Shown piece by piece: positions 7,021-14,777 of a stretch of 21,320 bases of DNA. The stretch is from JAGIBJ01 sp047604965. Its GTDB lineage: Bacteria; Actinomycetota; Thermoleophilia; Solirubrobacterales; Solirubrobacteraceae. Position 1 is the first letter of the stretch; every line of letters starts with the position of its first letter. The notes below the pieces were generated by a model, which worked only from the letters and a program-made list of their open reading frames with translations, was not told the origin of the DNA and ran no database searches. The translations under genes were made by a program, and so were the position numbers. The stretch lies in assembly GCA_047604965.1 (NCBI GenBank), contig JASGGQ010000035.1, forward strand, positions 1 to 21,320, given 5' to 3'.

Positions 7021-7068
7021 GACTTGATTGATCGGCGATCGTCATTAGTCCGGCGAAGATGCTATAAA
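7021..7068 (+). promoter_or_regulatory. Promoter region of the sulfate operon with imperfect dyad
   Basis: TATAAA at 7063-7068 ends 8 nt before ATG 7077, a good -10 in leaderless spacing. Upstream, GACTTGATTGATCG (7021-7034) and CGATCGTCATTAGTC (about 7036-7050) form an imperfect dyad, a possible site for the Rrf2 regulator. The 204-nt gap after the Rrf2 gene holds no gene. Confidence 0.4.
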
Positions 7069-7076
7069 CCCAAAAC

Positions 7077-8132
7077 ATGCCCACTTTTACCGTATTTACG
7101 ACTCGGCGCCGCACCGTGCTGGCGCGTGCCGCAGCGGCAGCCGCACTGGCAACCGGCCTGGCGGCCTGCGGCGGGGCAAGCGATGACACCGCCGGCAGCG
7201 GCGACCAGGAGTCCGCCAGCGGCGCGGTAAAGCTCTCGCTGGTCGCCTACGCCGTACCAAAGCCCGGCTTCGACAAGGTGATCCCCGGCTTCCAGAAGAC
7301 GGAGGCCGGCAAGGGCGTGACCTTCTCGCAGTCCTACGGAGCCTCCGGCGATCAGTCGCGCAAAGTCGAATCGGGCTTGGGCGCCGACGTCGTGAACTTC
7401 TCCGTCGAGCCCGACATCACGCGCCTCGTGAAGGCCGGGCGCGTCGCCAGCGACTGGAACTCCGGCGAGCACCAAGGCGTCCCGTTCGGCTCGGTCGTGA
7501 CGATTGTCGTGCGCAAGGGTAACCCGAAGGGGATTCACGACTGGGACGACCTACTCAAGTCGGGCATCGAAGTCGTCACCCCGAACCCGTTCAGCTCCGG
7601 CTCGGCGAAGTGGAACCTGCTCGCGCCGTACGCGACCAAGAGCGATGGCGGCAAAGACTCCAGTGCCGGCATCGCATACATCTCCAAACTCGTCGCCGGC
7701 CACGTCAAAGTGCAGCCGAAATCCGGCCGCGAAGCAACCGAAACCTTCCTGCAAGGCACCGGCGATGCGCTGCTGACCTACGAAAACGAAGCACTCTTCA
7801 TCGAACGCGACGGTGAGAAGGTCGAGCACGTGACGCCGCCGCAAACCTTCAAGATCGAAAACCCGGTCGCCGTGCTGAAGGACAGCAAACACCCTGAGCA
7901 GGCCAAAGCCTTCAACGACTACCTCTACAGCGAAGCCGGGCAGACGCTCTGGGCACAGGCCGGATTCCGGCCGGTCGACACGGCAGTGCTCGCGAAGTTC
8001 AAGAGCGACTTCCCCGACCCCGAGAAGCTCTGGACGATCGCCGACCTTGGCGGCTGGAGCAGCGTTGACGACGCGCTCTTTGACGCCGACAACGGCTCGA
8101 TCGCGAAGATCTACGACAAGGCCACGAGCTAG
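7077..8132 (+). CDS. sbp: Sulfate ABC transporter, substrate-binding lipoprotein
   Basis: The product is a 351-residue solute-binding protein. The N-terminus has Arg-rich FTTRRRTVLARA, a hydrophobic core and a lipobox LAAC with Cys31 as the lipidation site, then a Gly/Ser/Asp linker. The mature part matches sulfate/thiosulfate-binding proteins: LSLVAYAVPKPGFDKVIPGF, QSYGASGDQSRKV (oxyanion-binding loop), GADVVNFSVEPDI, NPFSSGSAKWNLL, and TYENEALF near the end. It captures sulfate outside the membrane and delivers it to the permease pair. It is first in the sbp-cysT-cysW-cysA operon. ATG 7077 gives a proper signal peptide and lies 8 nt after a TATAAA -10 with no Shine-Dalgarno. Thiosulfate preference (CysP) cannot be excluded. 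Confidence 0.93.
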   Translation: MPTFTVFTTRRRTVLARAAAAAALATGLAACGGASDDTAGSGDQESASGAVKLSLVAYAVPKPGFDKVIPGFQKTEAGKGVTFSQSYGASGDQSRKVESGLGADVVNFSVEPDITRLVKAGRVASDWNSGEHQGVPFGSVVTIVVRKGNPKGIHDWDDLLKSGIEVVTPNPFSSGSAKWNLLAPYATKSDGGKDSSAGIAYISKLVAGHVKVQPKSGREATETFLQGTGDALLTYENEALFIERDGEKVEHVTPPQTFKIENPVAVLKDSKHPEQAKAFNDYLYSEAGQTLWAQAGFRPVDTAVLAKFKSDFPDPEKLWTIADLGGWSSVDDALFDADNGSIAKIYDKATS

Positions 8133-8134
8133 CC

Positions 8135-8989
8135 GTGGCCGCTCCGGCCGCTACGCCACGCGCCGCCGCCCCGAGCGGGCGGCGGCGCACCGCCATCCCC
8201 GGCGCGATCGGCCCGACCGGGCTGGGTATCGCCACGCTGTGGCTCAGTGTGATCGTGCTGCTGCCACTTGCGGCGGTGACGGCGAAAGCCTTCAGCGGAG
8301 GGCTCCCGGGCTTCATCGACGCGATCGACGCGCCGGCTGCTCGCGCCGCGTTGGCCGTCACCGTCGGCACCTCGCTCGTCGTCGCGTTGATCAACGTGGT
8401 GATGGGCACGCTCGTCGCGTGGGTGCTGGTCCGCGACGACTTTCCCGGCAAATCGCTGGTCAACGCGCTGATCGACCTGCCGTTTGCGTTGCCGACGATC
8501 GTTGCCAGCATCGTGCTGCTCTCGCTCTACGGGCCAGATAGCCCGGTTGGCATCCACCTCAACGCGACGCGGCCGGCGCTCGTCATCGCGCTGCTGTTCG
8601 TGACCCTGCCGTTCGTCGTGCGCTCGGTGCAGCCGGTGCTGCTGGAACTCGACCGTGATGTCGAAGAGGCCGCCGCCTCGCTCGGCGCCAGCAACGGCCT
8701 GATCTTGCGCCGCATCGTGCTGCCGACACTCGCGCCAGCGATCCTCAGCGGCGCCGGGCTGGCCTTCACCCGGGCGATTGGCGAGTACGGCTCGGTCGTA
8801 CTGATCGGCGGCGGCATTCCCCGCAAGACCGAGGTCGCCTCGCAGTACATCCAAAAGCAGATCGAAATCGACCGCTTTGTCAACGGCGCGGCCGTCTCGG
8901 TCGTGCTGCTGCTGATCGCGTTCTTTACGCTGCTGGTGCTGCGCACCCTCGGCTCACGCGCCGCCCGTCGCGAAGCGAGCGCCGGATGA
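8135..8989 (+). CDS. cysT: Sulfate ABC transporter permease CysT
   Basis: A 284-residue inner-membrane permease of the MetI-like fold. Hydrophobic segments lie at about 32-52, 72-98, 120-132, 146-160, 206-222 and 252-272. The cytoplasmic EAA loop reads EEAAASLGAS-(x)n-LPTLAPAI (about 182-205), where it docks onto the ATPase, followed by RAIGEYGSVVLIGGGIP, diagnostic for CysT/CysU. GTG 8135 lies 2 nt after the binding-protein stop; AAGG 12 nt upstream is a poor Shine-Dalgarno, so coupling to upstream translation is likely. Its stop overlaps the start of cysW (ATGA). It forms the channel with CysW. Confidence 0.92.
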   Translation: MAAPAATPRAAAPSGRRRTAIPGAIGPTGLGIATLWLSVIVLLPLAAVTAKAFSGGLPGFIDAIDAPAARAALAVTVGTSLVVALINVVMGTLVAWVLVRDDFPGKSLVNALIDLPFALPTIVASIVLLSLYGPDSPVGIHLNATRPALVIALLFVTLPFVVRSVQPVLLELDRDVEEAAASLGASNGLILRRIVLPTLAPAILSGAGLAFTRAIGEYGSVVLIGGGIPRKTEVASQYIQKQIEIDRFVNGAAVSVVLLLIAFFTLLVLRTLGSRAARREASAG

Positions 8990-9792
8990 TTGTCGCTCGC
9001 AACACCCGCCTCACGTTGCGCGCGATCGCGCTGGCGTACCTCGGCATCCTCGTGGCGTTGCCAATCGGCGTGATTCTCGTTCGCACCTTCGGCGACGGGT
9101 TCGTCGCCTTCTGGGATCAAGTCACGACGCCGGCCGCGATCTCCGCGCTCTCGCTGAGTTTGCTGATCGTCGCGATCGTCGTGCCGGTCAACGTCGTCTT
9201 CGGCATCGTGACCGCGCTGGCGCTCGCGCGCGGCCGATTCCGCGGGCGCGGCCTGCTGGAAGCGGTCGTCGACCTGCCGTTTGCCGTCTCGCCAATCGTC
9301 GTCGGCGTGTCGCTCATCCTGCTCTGGGGCAGCGCCGGATGGTTCGGCTTCATCGAAGACTTCGGCATCAACGTGATCTTCGCGCTGCCCGGCATGGTGC
9401 TCGCGACGATCTTCGTGACGTTGCCGTTTGTCGTGCGTGAAGTCGAACCGGTGCTGCATGAGATCGGCGAAGAGCAAGAACAGGCGGCGGCGACGCTCGG
9501 AGCGACCCGCTGGCAAACGTTCTGGCGGATCACGCTTCCAGCGATTCGCTGGGGACTGACTTACGGCGTTGTGCTGACAATCGCCCGCTCGCTCGGCGAA
9601 TTCGGCGCCGTGATCATGGTCTCATCGGGGGTCGCGGGGGACTCGCAGACGCTCACGCTGCTCGTCCACTCGCGCTACATCGACGACCACAACACCTTCG
9701 GCGCGTACGCCGCGTCGACGCTACTGATGATCCTTGCGATCACCGCGCTGCTCCTGATGACCGTGCTCGATCGCAGAAAGGCTGCCGCATGA
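8986..9792 (+). CDS. cysW: Sulfate ABC transporter permease CysW
   Basis: A 268-residue permease paralogous to CysT. The N-terminal membrane segment is RAIALAYLGILVALPIGVIL; the EAA loop is EEQEQAAATLGATRWQTFWR-ITLPAIRWGL, and ARSLGEFGAVIMVSSGVAG after it is the CysW form of the conserved segment. About six hydrophobic helices are visible. The ATG overlaps the cysT stop and the gene's own stop overlaps the cysA ATG, both by 4 nt, so the three genes are translationally coupled. It is the second half of the sulfate channel. Confidence 0.92.
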   Translation: MIVARNTRLTLRAIALAYLGILVALPIGVILVRTFGDGFVAFWDQVTTPAAISALSLSLLIVAIVVPVNVVFGIVTALALARGRFRGRGLLEAVVDLPFAVSPIVVGVSLILLWGSAGWFGFIEDFGINVIFALPGMVLATIFVTLPFVVREVEPVLHEIGEEQEQAAATLGATRWQTFWRITLPAIRWGLTYGVVLTIARSLGEFGAVIMVSSGVAGDSQTLTLLVHSRYIDDHNTFGAYAASTLLMILAITALLLMTVLDRRKAAA

Positions 9793-10808
9793 CCGACGTG
9801 GCACACCGCCAGCCGCAGGCCGCGGCCGACCCGAACCCAACGAACCAAGACGCGATCGTGGTGCGACAGCTCGACAAGCACTACGGCACCTACCATGCAT
9901 TGCGCACGATCGACCTCGCCATTCCAGACGGCTCGTTGACGGCGCTGCTTGGCCCCTCCGGATCTGGCAAATCGACGTTGCTGCGCACGATCGCCGGGCT
10001 TGAAGTGCCCGACGGCGGCACCGTTCACATCGGCGGAGACGACGTGACCTACGTGCCGCCGCAGCAACGCGGGATCGGCTTCGTGTTCCAGCACTACGCC
10101 GCCTTCAAGCACATGACGGTCCGCGCCAACGTCGGTTTCGGTCCGTCGATCCGCAAACAGCCGAAACCGGAGATCGACCGTCGCGTCGACGAACTGCTTG
10201 AGATCGTCGGCCTTGCCGGCTATCAGGATCGCTACCCGTCGCAGCTCTCCGGCGGCCAGCGCCAGCGCATGGCACTCGCCCGAGCGCTCGCCGTGCAGCC
10301 GAAAGTGCTGCTGCTCGACGAGCCGTTCGGCGCACTGGACGCGAAGGTTCGCGCCGACCTGCGGCTCTGGCTGCGCGAACTGCAAGCGACGACCGGGGTG
10401 ACGACCGTGCTCGTCACCCATGACCAAGAGGAAGCGCTCGACGTTGCCGACCACATCGCGGTGATGAACGAAGGCCAGATTGAGCAGTGGGGGAGCCCCC
10501 TTGATGTGTACGAGCGGCCCGCGACCGATTTCGTCATGTCGTTCCTTGGCCCGACCGCTGTGCTGAGTGGACGACTGGTGCGTCCCCACGACCTCGTGCT
10601 GCTCGCCGAAGGCAGCGCCGATGGGGTGCCGGTCACGGTCGAACGGGTCGTCCACCTCGGCTTCGAAGTGCGCGTCGATGCCGTCGACGATGACGGCCAG
10701 CCCCTGCGCGTGCAGGTCACCCGTGCGATCTCCGGCCAGCTGGGCTTGGAGGCCGGCCGGCGCTACGTCGTACAACACATCGACGACGCGGCTGCCGCAC
10801 CTGCCTGA
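9789..10808 (+). CDS. cysA: Sulfate ABC transporter ATP-binding protein CysA
   Basis: A 339-residue ABC ATPase that powers sulfate import. Walker A is GPSGSGKST (55-63), the Q-loop is FQHYAAF (Gln101), the signature LSGGQRQR is at 153-160, Walker B LLLDEP at 174-179 with the D-loop GALDAK, and the switch His is His211. A C-terminal extension of about 100 residues (FLGPTAVLSGRLVRPHDL to the end) corresponds to the TOBE/CysA regulatory domain. The N-terminus has an extra ~20-residue polar tail before the first strand. It is last in the operon. Spermidine- or iron-type ATPases have a similar layout; the neighbouring CysT/CysW/Sbp decide for sulfate. Confidence 0.93.
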   Translation: MTDVAHRQPQAAADPNPTNQDAIVVRQLDKHYGTYHALRTIDLAIPDGSLTALLGPSGSGKSTLLRTIAGLEVPDGGTVHIGGDDVTYVPPQQRGIGFVFQHYAAFKHMTVRANVGFGPSIRKQPKPEIDRRVDELLEIVGLAGYQDRYPSQLSGGQRQRMALARALAVQPKVLLLDEPFGALDAKVRADLRLWLRELQATTGVTTVLVTHDQEEALDVADHIAVMNEGQIEQWGSPLDVYERPATDFVMSFLGPTAVLSGRLVRPHDLVLLAEGSADGVPVTVERVVHLGFEVRVDAVDDDGQPLRVQVTRAISGQLGLEAGRRYVVQHIDDAAAAPA

Positions 10809-10907
10809 CCGGCGCGACGGCGCGTCGTGCAGACGCTCGCGCCTGCTCGATCATCGGCGGATTGGCGCGTTGGCGGTCAAGACTGCTGGGGCGAGAACCG
10901 ACACAAT

Positions 10908-10942
10908 GGGCAGGCTCGGCGCACCTCGCACCGAGCCTGCCC
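10908..10942 (+). terminator. Perfect 12-bp hairpin between cysA and the GGDEF gene
   Basis: GGGCAGGCTCGG (10908-10919) and CCGAGCCTGCCC (10931-10942) form a perfect stem with an 11-nt loop, 100 nt past the cysA stop. The trailing AGCTGTGCTTCT has few Ts. It is probably the sulfate-operon terminator; alternatively it is a structured leader of the GGDEF gene, whose probable GTG follows at 10947. Confidence 0.5.
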
Positions 10943-10946
10943 AGCT

Positions 10947-12020
10947 GTGCTTCTCCGATCTGCCACCGTCGCTCCACGCCCGCCATCGGCATGGGCGAGC
11001 CCGCCCGAGGCGATCCGCCTGCGTGACGCCGCGCGCTGGCGGCGCATCTCAATCTGGGCGGCGCTTGCCAGCGCTGCCGGCCTGCTGCTCCTGGCCGTCG
11101 CGCCGGGACTCAGCGCGCACGACCACCGCGCAGCGCTCAATGGCGCGCTGGCCTGCCTGCTGCTTGCGGTCGCGGCGTGGCGTGCACACATTCATCCGAC
11201 GCAGTTCGAAGTCATCGCAGTGGCGCTGGGTGCGGTGGCGGTCATCACCGGGCTGCTGATCGGCTTCGAGCGCACCGGTGGGTTGCCGTTCTTCTTCGTG
11301 CTCCCCGTGCTCGGCGGCACCTACCTCCTGACCACGCGGCTCTCCGTCGCCTTGACACTCATCACGCTCGGGGCGCTCGGGCTCGGACTCTGGCTTCGCG
11401 CAGGCGGCTGGGACGCCTTGCTGTGGGCGCAGAGCGCGATGGTGATCGCCGTGCTCACCGGCCTGACGCGCGCACTGCGCCGTGGGCGAGACTTGCTGAT
11501 CCGCGACCTTGAGCGGGTCGCCTCAACCGATGGGCTGACCGGTCTCGCGAACCGCGCGACCTTTGAGGAGGTCGCCGGGCGGTTGCTCGACCGCACGCGG
11601 ATCGACGGCAGCACCCTGGCGCTCGTGATGTTCGACATCGACCACTTCAAAGCGCTCAACGATCGTGAGGGTCACGCTGCCGGGGATGCCGCGCTGACCG
11701 GATTTGCCGAACTGCTTGCCCGTGCGTCGCGTCCGACCGACCTCGTTGCGCGGATTGGCGGCGAAGAGTTCGTCACCGTGATGCCCGGAATGGGCGCCGG
11801 TGGCGCCGAGGCGTTCGCGCGGCGCGTCGGTGATCTGCTGCGCGACCAGGCGACGACCGGAACGCGCCTGACGGTCAGCGCAGGCGTCGCGGTGTTCGAA
11901 GGCGGCGCGGGCGATGTCGACGGCCTGCTTGGCGACGCCGACCGCGCGCTGTACGCGGCCAAGAGTGCCGGGCGCGATCGCGTCGCGCTGGCCGCACCGG
12001 CCGGTGCCCCCAGCGCGTAG
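10947..12020 (+). CDS. Membrane-bound diguanylate cyclase (GGDEF)
   Basis: The C-terminal ~165 residues are a GGDEF domain making cyclic di-GMP from two GTP: LERVASTDGLTGLANR starts it, VMFDIDHFKALND carries the metal-binding Asp, and ARIGGEEF is the active-site motif in the functional GGEEF form. RPTD sits five residues before GGEEF, so the product-inhibition I-site (RxxD) is intact. The N-terminal half has about six hydrophobic segments (for example ISIWAALASAAGLLLLAVAP and VIAVALGAVAVITGLLIGF) and no recognised sensor domain, so the signal is unknown. The start is uncertain: the frame is open from 10827, but the hairpin at 10908-10942 makes GTG 10947 a reasonable choice. It appears monocistronic. 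Confidence 0.85.
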   Translation: MLLRSATVAPRPPSAWASPPEAIRLRDAARWRRISIWAALASAAGLLLLAVAPGLSAHDHRAALNGALACLLLAVAAWRAHIHPTQFEVIAVALGAVAVITGLLIGFERTGGLPFFFVLPVLGGTYLLTTRLSVALTLITLGALGLGLWLRAGGWDALLWAQSAMVIAVLTGLTRALRRGRDLLIRDLERVASTDGLTGLANRATFEEVAGRLLDRTRIDGSTLALVMFDIDHFKALNDREGHAAGDAALTGFAELLARASRPTDLVARIGGEEFVTVMPGMGAGGAEAFARRVGDLLRDQATTGTRLTVSAGVAVFEGGAGDVDGLLGDADRALYAAKSAGRDRVALAAPAGAPSA

Positions 12021-12157
12021 CCACCTCGATGCTGTGACGCAGCGGAATCGGTCACGTTGCGGGTAAGGGGCGCTCTGGCGGCGCGCGTTTCCTGAGACTC
12101 GGCGCGTTGGCGCCTGAAACCTCCCTGGGAATCGGCTCGCTCTTTGATTCCGCCGCC

Positions 12158-12163
12158 TATCAT
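12158..12163 (+). promoter_or_regulatory. -10 element (TATCAT) for the zinc peptidase gene
   Basis: TATCAT lies 13 nt before ATG 12177. A start site about 7 nt downstream would leave a leader of only a few bases. The 156-nt gap after the GGDEF gene shows no other clear element. Confidence 0.4.
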
Positions 12164-12176
12164 TGAGCGCACCACG

Positions 12177-12866
12177 ATGTTGTACTGGCTCATTTTCACC
12201 ATCCCGCCGTTGTTGCTCGGCCTCTACGCGCAGGCCAAGGTCAAAAGCACCTTCGCGGAGTACTCACAGGTTCGTCCGCAGCGCGGCATCTCAGGTGCCG
12301 ACGCCGCTGCGGCCGTACTGCAAGCCTCGGGGCTGCCCCAGCTGAGTATCGAACCGATCGAAGGACACCTGACCGACCACTACGACCCATCGACGAAGAC
12401 GCTGCGGCTCTCGGCCGATGTCGGGTCGAGTTCATCGATTGCTGCGCTGGGCGTCGCGGCGCACGAAGCCGGACATGCGATTCAGGATGCCCATGGGTAT
12501 CTGCCGATGCGCGTGCGCCAGAGCATCGTGCCGTTCGCGCAGCTCGGCTCGTCGGTCGGGATGTATGCGGTGATGGGTGGCTTGATCCTCAGCGCACAAA
12601 GCGCGTTCGGCGTCAGTCTCTTTTACTTTGGGATCGCGCTGTTCGGCGCGGCGGTGCTGTTTCAGCTCGTGACGCTGCCGGTTGAATTCGACGCTTCGCG
12701 CCGCGCCCTGGTGGTGCTGGAGCAGAGCGGGCTCCTCGCCTCATCGGAGATCGTCGGTGCCCGCAAGGTGCTCAACGCTGCGGCGCTGACGTACGTCGCC
12801 GGTTTCCTTTCGGCGCTGGGCCAGCTGCTGTATTTCGTGTTCGCCTTCGCGCAGAGCCGCGACTAG
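12177..12866 (+). CDS. YugP-family membrane zinc metallopeptidase
   Basis: The 229-residue protein begins with a membrane helix (MLYWLIFTIPPLLLGLYAQA), then KVKSTFAEYSQV and a soluble part with GHLTDHYDPSTKTLRLS. The catalytic motif HEAGH at 96-100 (HExxH) follows GVAAHEAGHAIQDA, and Glu170 in LPVEFDASRRAL is a plausible third zinc ligand. Two further hydrophobic stretches at about 127-140 and 146-168 plus a C-terminal one at about 205-225 complete a YugP (zn-dependent, DUF2268/Zn_peptidase_2-like) layout at the usual length. Substrate unknown; a role in membrane-protein quality control is only a guess. ATG 12177 is preferred over TTG 12144 because the family starts at this helix. Confidence 0.88.
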   Translation: MLYWLIFTIPPLLLGLYAQAKVKSTFAEYSQVRPQRGISGADAAAAVLQASGLPQLSIEPIEGHLTDHYDPSTKTLRLSADVGSSSSIAALGVAAHEAGHAIQDAHGYLPMRVRQSIVPFAQLGSSVGMYAVMGGLILSAQSAFGVSLFYFGIALFGAAVLFQLVTLPVEFDASRRALVVLEQSGLLASSEIVGARKVLNAAALTYVAGFLSALGQLLYFVFAFAQSRD

Positions 12867-12874
12867 CGGCGCTT

Positions 12875-12959
12875 CGCGCGACGAACACACCCCACTGCGG
12901 TGGGGCGGCGCCGATGCCTGGTGGCGCCGTCCCACCGCTGTTGCGTGTTCGGTCGCGCG
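12875..12959. repeat. Long interrupted inverted repeat between the peptidase and LapA genes
   Basis: Outer arms CGCGCGACGAACAC (12875-12888) and GTGTTCGGTCGCGCG (12945-12959) pair with a single bulged base. Inner arms GCGGTGGGGCGGCGCC (12897-12912) and GGCGCCGTCCCACCGC (12923-12938) pair throughout in RNA (one G-U), with a 10-nt loop. The 85-nt element starts 8 nt after the peptidase stop and ends 15 nt before the LapA -10. It may terminate the peptidase transcript or be a palindromic mobile remnant. Confidence 0.75.
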
Positions 12960-12973
12960 GGAGGCGCAGGCCG

Positions 12974-12979
12974 TAGACT
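12974..12979 (+). promoter_or_regulatory. -10 element (TAGACT), leaderless LapA-domain gene
   Basis: TAGACT ends 7 nt before ATG 12987. There is no Shine-Dalgarno in a usable position; the GGAG at 12981 is too close to the start. Confidence 0.45.
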
Positions 12980-12986
12980 CGGAGAC

Positions 12987-13298
12987 ATGACCGACGCTGA
13001 ACCGCAGCTGTCCAGTGCCGGCTCGACCCCGGAGGCTGCGGCGAGCGGTGGCCCGGGCGCATTGCGTCGCACCACGAACCGCGCCAAACGCATCCTGCTG
13101 GTCGCGATCGGCGCGGTGGTTGCGCTCTTTGCCACCTTCAACAGCCAGCCGGTGGAGGTTCGCTGGATCTTCGGCGCCCCGATCCGCACGCCGCTGATCC
13201 TCGCGATCGCCGTGGCCTTCATCGCCGGGGTGGCGATCGGCTGGCTGGTCGCAAAACTTGGCGGACGCAGCCCGCAGAACGGTAATGCCTCACCCTAA
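12987..13298 (+). CDS. LapA-domain (DUF1049) small membrane protein
   Basis: A 103-residue protein with a polar Ala/Gly-rich N-terminus (about 1-35), then two membrane helices: KRILLVAIGAVVALFATF and LILAIAVAFIAGVAIGWLVA. FNSQPVEVRWIFGAPIRTPL between them matches the LapA-domain consensus (N...V.V.W.F....P). This domain is called after lipopolysaccharide assembly protein A of enterobacteria, but in monoderm actinobacteria, which lack LPS, the role is unknown. ATG 12987 is preferred to earlier in-frame starts (frame open from 12900) because the upstream part is inside the inverted repeat and a -10 hexamer lies 7 nt upstream. The TAA is inside a terminator hairpin. Confidence 0.8.
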   Translation: MTDAEPQLSSAGSTPEAAASGGPGALRRTTNRAKRILLVAIGAVVALFATFNSQPVEVRWIFGAPIRTPLILAIAVAFIAGVAIGWLVAKLGGRSPQNGNASP

Positions 13299-13333
13299 GC
13301 TTCAGGGTGAGAAACCGCCGTTGGCGGCAGTTT
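13289..13333 (+). terminator. Double hairpin at the end of the LapA-domain gene
   Basis: CTCACCCT (13289-13296) and AGGGTGAG (13304-13311) flank the stop codon with a 7-nt loop. Directly after it AAACCGCC (13312-13319) pairs with GGCGG-CA-GTTT (13323-13333, CA bulged), ending in TTT. It is a likely tandem terminator. Confidence 0.6.
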
Positions 13334-13379
13334 GTGCATCGTGGTGAACGGGCGCGAGCGATACCGCCGTAGCCAAAAT

Positions 13380-13409
13380 CCGCGACGATCGCGGCTGGCG
13401 CGGTAGTCT
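13380..13409 (+). promoter_or_regulatory. Promoter and candidate operator of the suf regulator
   Basis: TAGTCT (13404-13409) ends 7 nt before GTG 13417, again with leaderless spacing. CCGCGA-CGA-TCGCGG (13380-13394) is a perfect 6-3-6 dyad placed over the expected -35 position, suggesting autoregulation by the Rrf2 protein. Confidence 0.45.
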
Positions 13410-13416
13410 AGAAGTC

Positions 13417-13926
13417 GTGATCTTCACGACCAAAGCCGAGTACGGGGTTCGGCTCCTCGTCGACCTGGGCAAGGCCGAGTCGGGGGAGCCGGTCGCGCTG
13501 AAGGCCATCGCCGAACGCGAAGGGTTGCCGCTGGCGTACCTTGAACGGATCGTCGCGTTGCTGCGCAAGGCCGGCATCGTGGAGAGCACGCGAGGAGCAC
13601 GCGGCGGCTACCTGCTGTCGCGCAGCCCGGAAGAGATCCGTATGGATCAGGTGATCGAAGCGCTCGACGGGCCGATCGCGCCGATGTCGTGCTTCATCGA
13701 CGACAGCGCTGCCGAGCTTCAGAAGGTGGTGTGTTCGCACCACGCGATGGACGAACATGGAAATCCCTGTGGTACCAAGCTCCTCTGGACCCGCGTCCAC
13801 GGCGGTGTGGTGCGGGCGCTCCAGCAAACCTCGCTCGCCGACCTCGTCGCGTTCGAGCAAGGCGGCGTCTCGGCCCTCGGCGCGCGACGCCCGACCGGCG
13901 CCGAACTGCCGGTCATGACGGCGTAA
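13417..13926 (+). CDS. Rrf2-family Fe-S cluster-sensing regulator of suf genes (SufR/IscR-like)
   Basis: A 169-residue Rrf2 protein: MIFTTKAEYGVRLLVDLG opening, a winged HTH at about 27-68 (VALKAIAEREGLPLAYLERIV, then STRGARGGYLLSR), and the dimerisation helix. Three cysteines, Cys92 (MSCFID), Cys106 (VVCSHH) and Cys118 (NPCGTK), lie where IscR-type proteins bind a [2Fe-2S] cluster, although their spacing (14 and 12) is wider than in E. coli IscR (6 and 6). It probably senses cluster or redox status and controls the suf genes directly downstream. The GTG start fits the family N-terminus exactly. It is 84 nt upstream of sufC, with no clear promoter between, so it is probably cotranscribed. Confidence 0.88.
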   Translation: MIFTTKAEYGVRLLVDLGKAESGEPVALKAIAEREGLPLAYLERIVALLRKAGIVESTRGARGGYLLSRSPEEIRMDQVIEALDGPIAPMSCFIDDSAAELQKVVCSHHAMDEHGNPCGTKLLWTRVHGGVVRALQQTSLADLVAFEQGGVSALGARRPTGAELPVMTA

Positions 13927-14010
13927 CGCCGAACGCCGCCCGCCTCCCGGCGCGCACCCGACGGCGCCCGCGCCGCCTCCGCCCCTTACGACGAGAAGCA
14001 GACCCCCACT

Positions 14011-14775
14011 ATGGCCACGCTCACGATCAACAACGTTCACGCCCAAGCTGACGACAAGCAGATCCTCAAGGGCCTGAACCTGACCGTCAACGGCGGCGAG
14101 GTTCACGCCCTGATGGGTCCGAACGGCGCCGGGAAGTCGACGCTCGCCAACGTCATCATGGGACACCCCCAGCTTGATGTCACCGAAGGGCAGATCACGC
14201 TCGACGACGCTGACCTCACTGACGCTGCGCCAGACGAGCGCGCCCACGCCGGGCTCTTCATGGCCTTTCAGTACCCGGTCGCGATCCCGGGTGTCACCGT
14301 CACCAAGTACCTGCGCGCCGTGATGAACGCGCACCGCGCCGCCGCCGGAGAGCCGGAGATTTCACTGAAGGAGTTCCGCAAGACGGTCGAAGCGGCGATG
14401 GAACTCGTCAACGTGCCGCGGGAGTTCACCACGCGCTACCTCAACGACGGCTTTTCCGGCGGCGAGAAGAAGCGGATGGAAGTCCTCCAGCTCGCGCTGC
14501 AAAAGCCGAAGATTGCGATTCTTGACGAAACCGATTCGGGGCTCGACGTCGACGCGCTCAACGTTGTCGCGCACGGCGTCAACGAGGTCGCCAAAGCGAA
14601 CGGCACCGGCGTGCTGATTATCACGCACTACCAGCGCATCTTGCATCAAGTGCGGCCCGATCGCACCTCGATCCTGATGGACGGGCGGATCGTGCGCCAA
14701 GGCGGACCGGAGCTCGTCGAGCAGATCGAAACCAGCGGGTACGAGCAGATCCGCGCCGAAGTCGCCGCAGCCTGA
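14011..14775 (+). CDS. sufC: Fe-S cluster assembly ATPase SufC
   Basis: SufC is the ABC-type ATPase that works with SufB and SufD in Fe-S cluster assembly. The 254-residue product has Walker A GPNGAGKST (36-44), Gln87 in MAFQYPVAIPGV (a SufC hallmark), the signature FSGGEKKRMEVLQ (148-160), Walker B IAILDETDSGLDVDAL (168-183) and switch His206 in IITHYQRIL. It ends with the family block about QGGPELVEQIETSGYE. It follows the Rrf2 regulator and comes 2 nt before sufS. Its obligate partners sufB and sufD are not in the window, unlike the usual order sufR-sufB-sufD-sufC-sufS-sufU. A recognisable Shine-Dalgarno is weak (GAGAAG about 15 nt upstream). Confidence 0.95.
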   Translation: MATLTINNVHAQADDKQILKGLNLTVNGGEVHALMGPNGAGKSTLANVIMGHPQLDVTEGQITLDDADLTDAAPDERAHAGLFMAFQYPVAIPGVTVTKYLRAVMNAHRAAAGEPEISLKEFRKTVEAAMELVNVPREFTTRYLNDGFSGGEKKRMEVLQLALQKPKIAILDETDSGLDVDALNVVAHGVNEVAKANGTGVLIITHYQRILHQVRPDRTSILMDGRIVRQGGPELVEQIETSGYEQIRAEVAAA

Positions 14776-14777
14776 CG

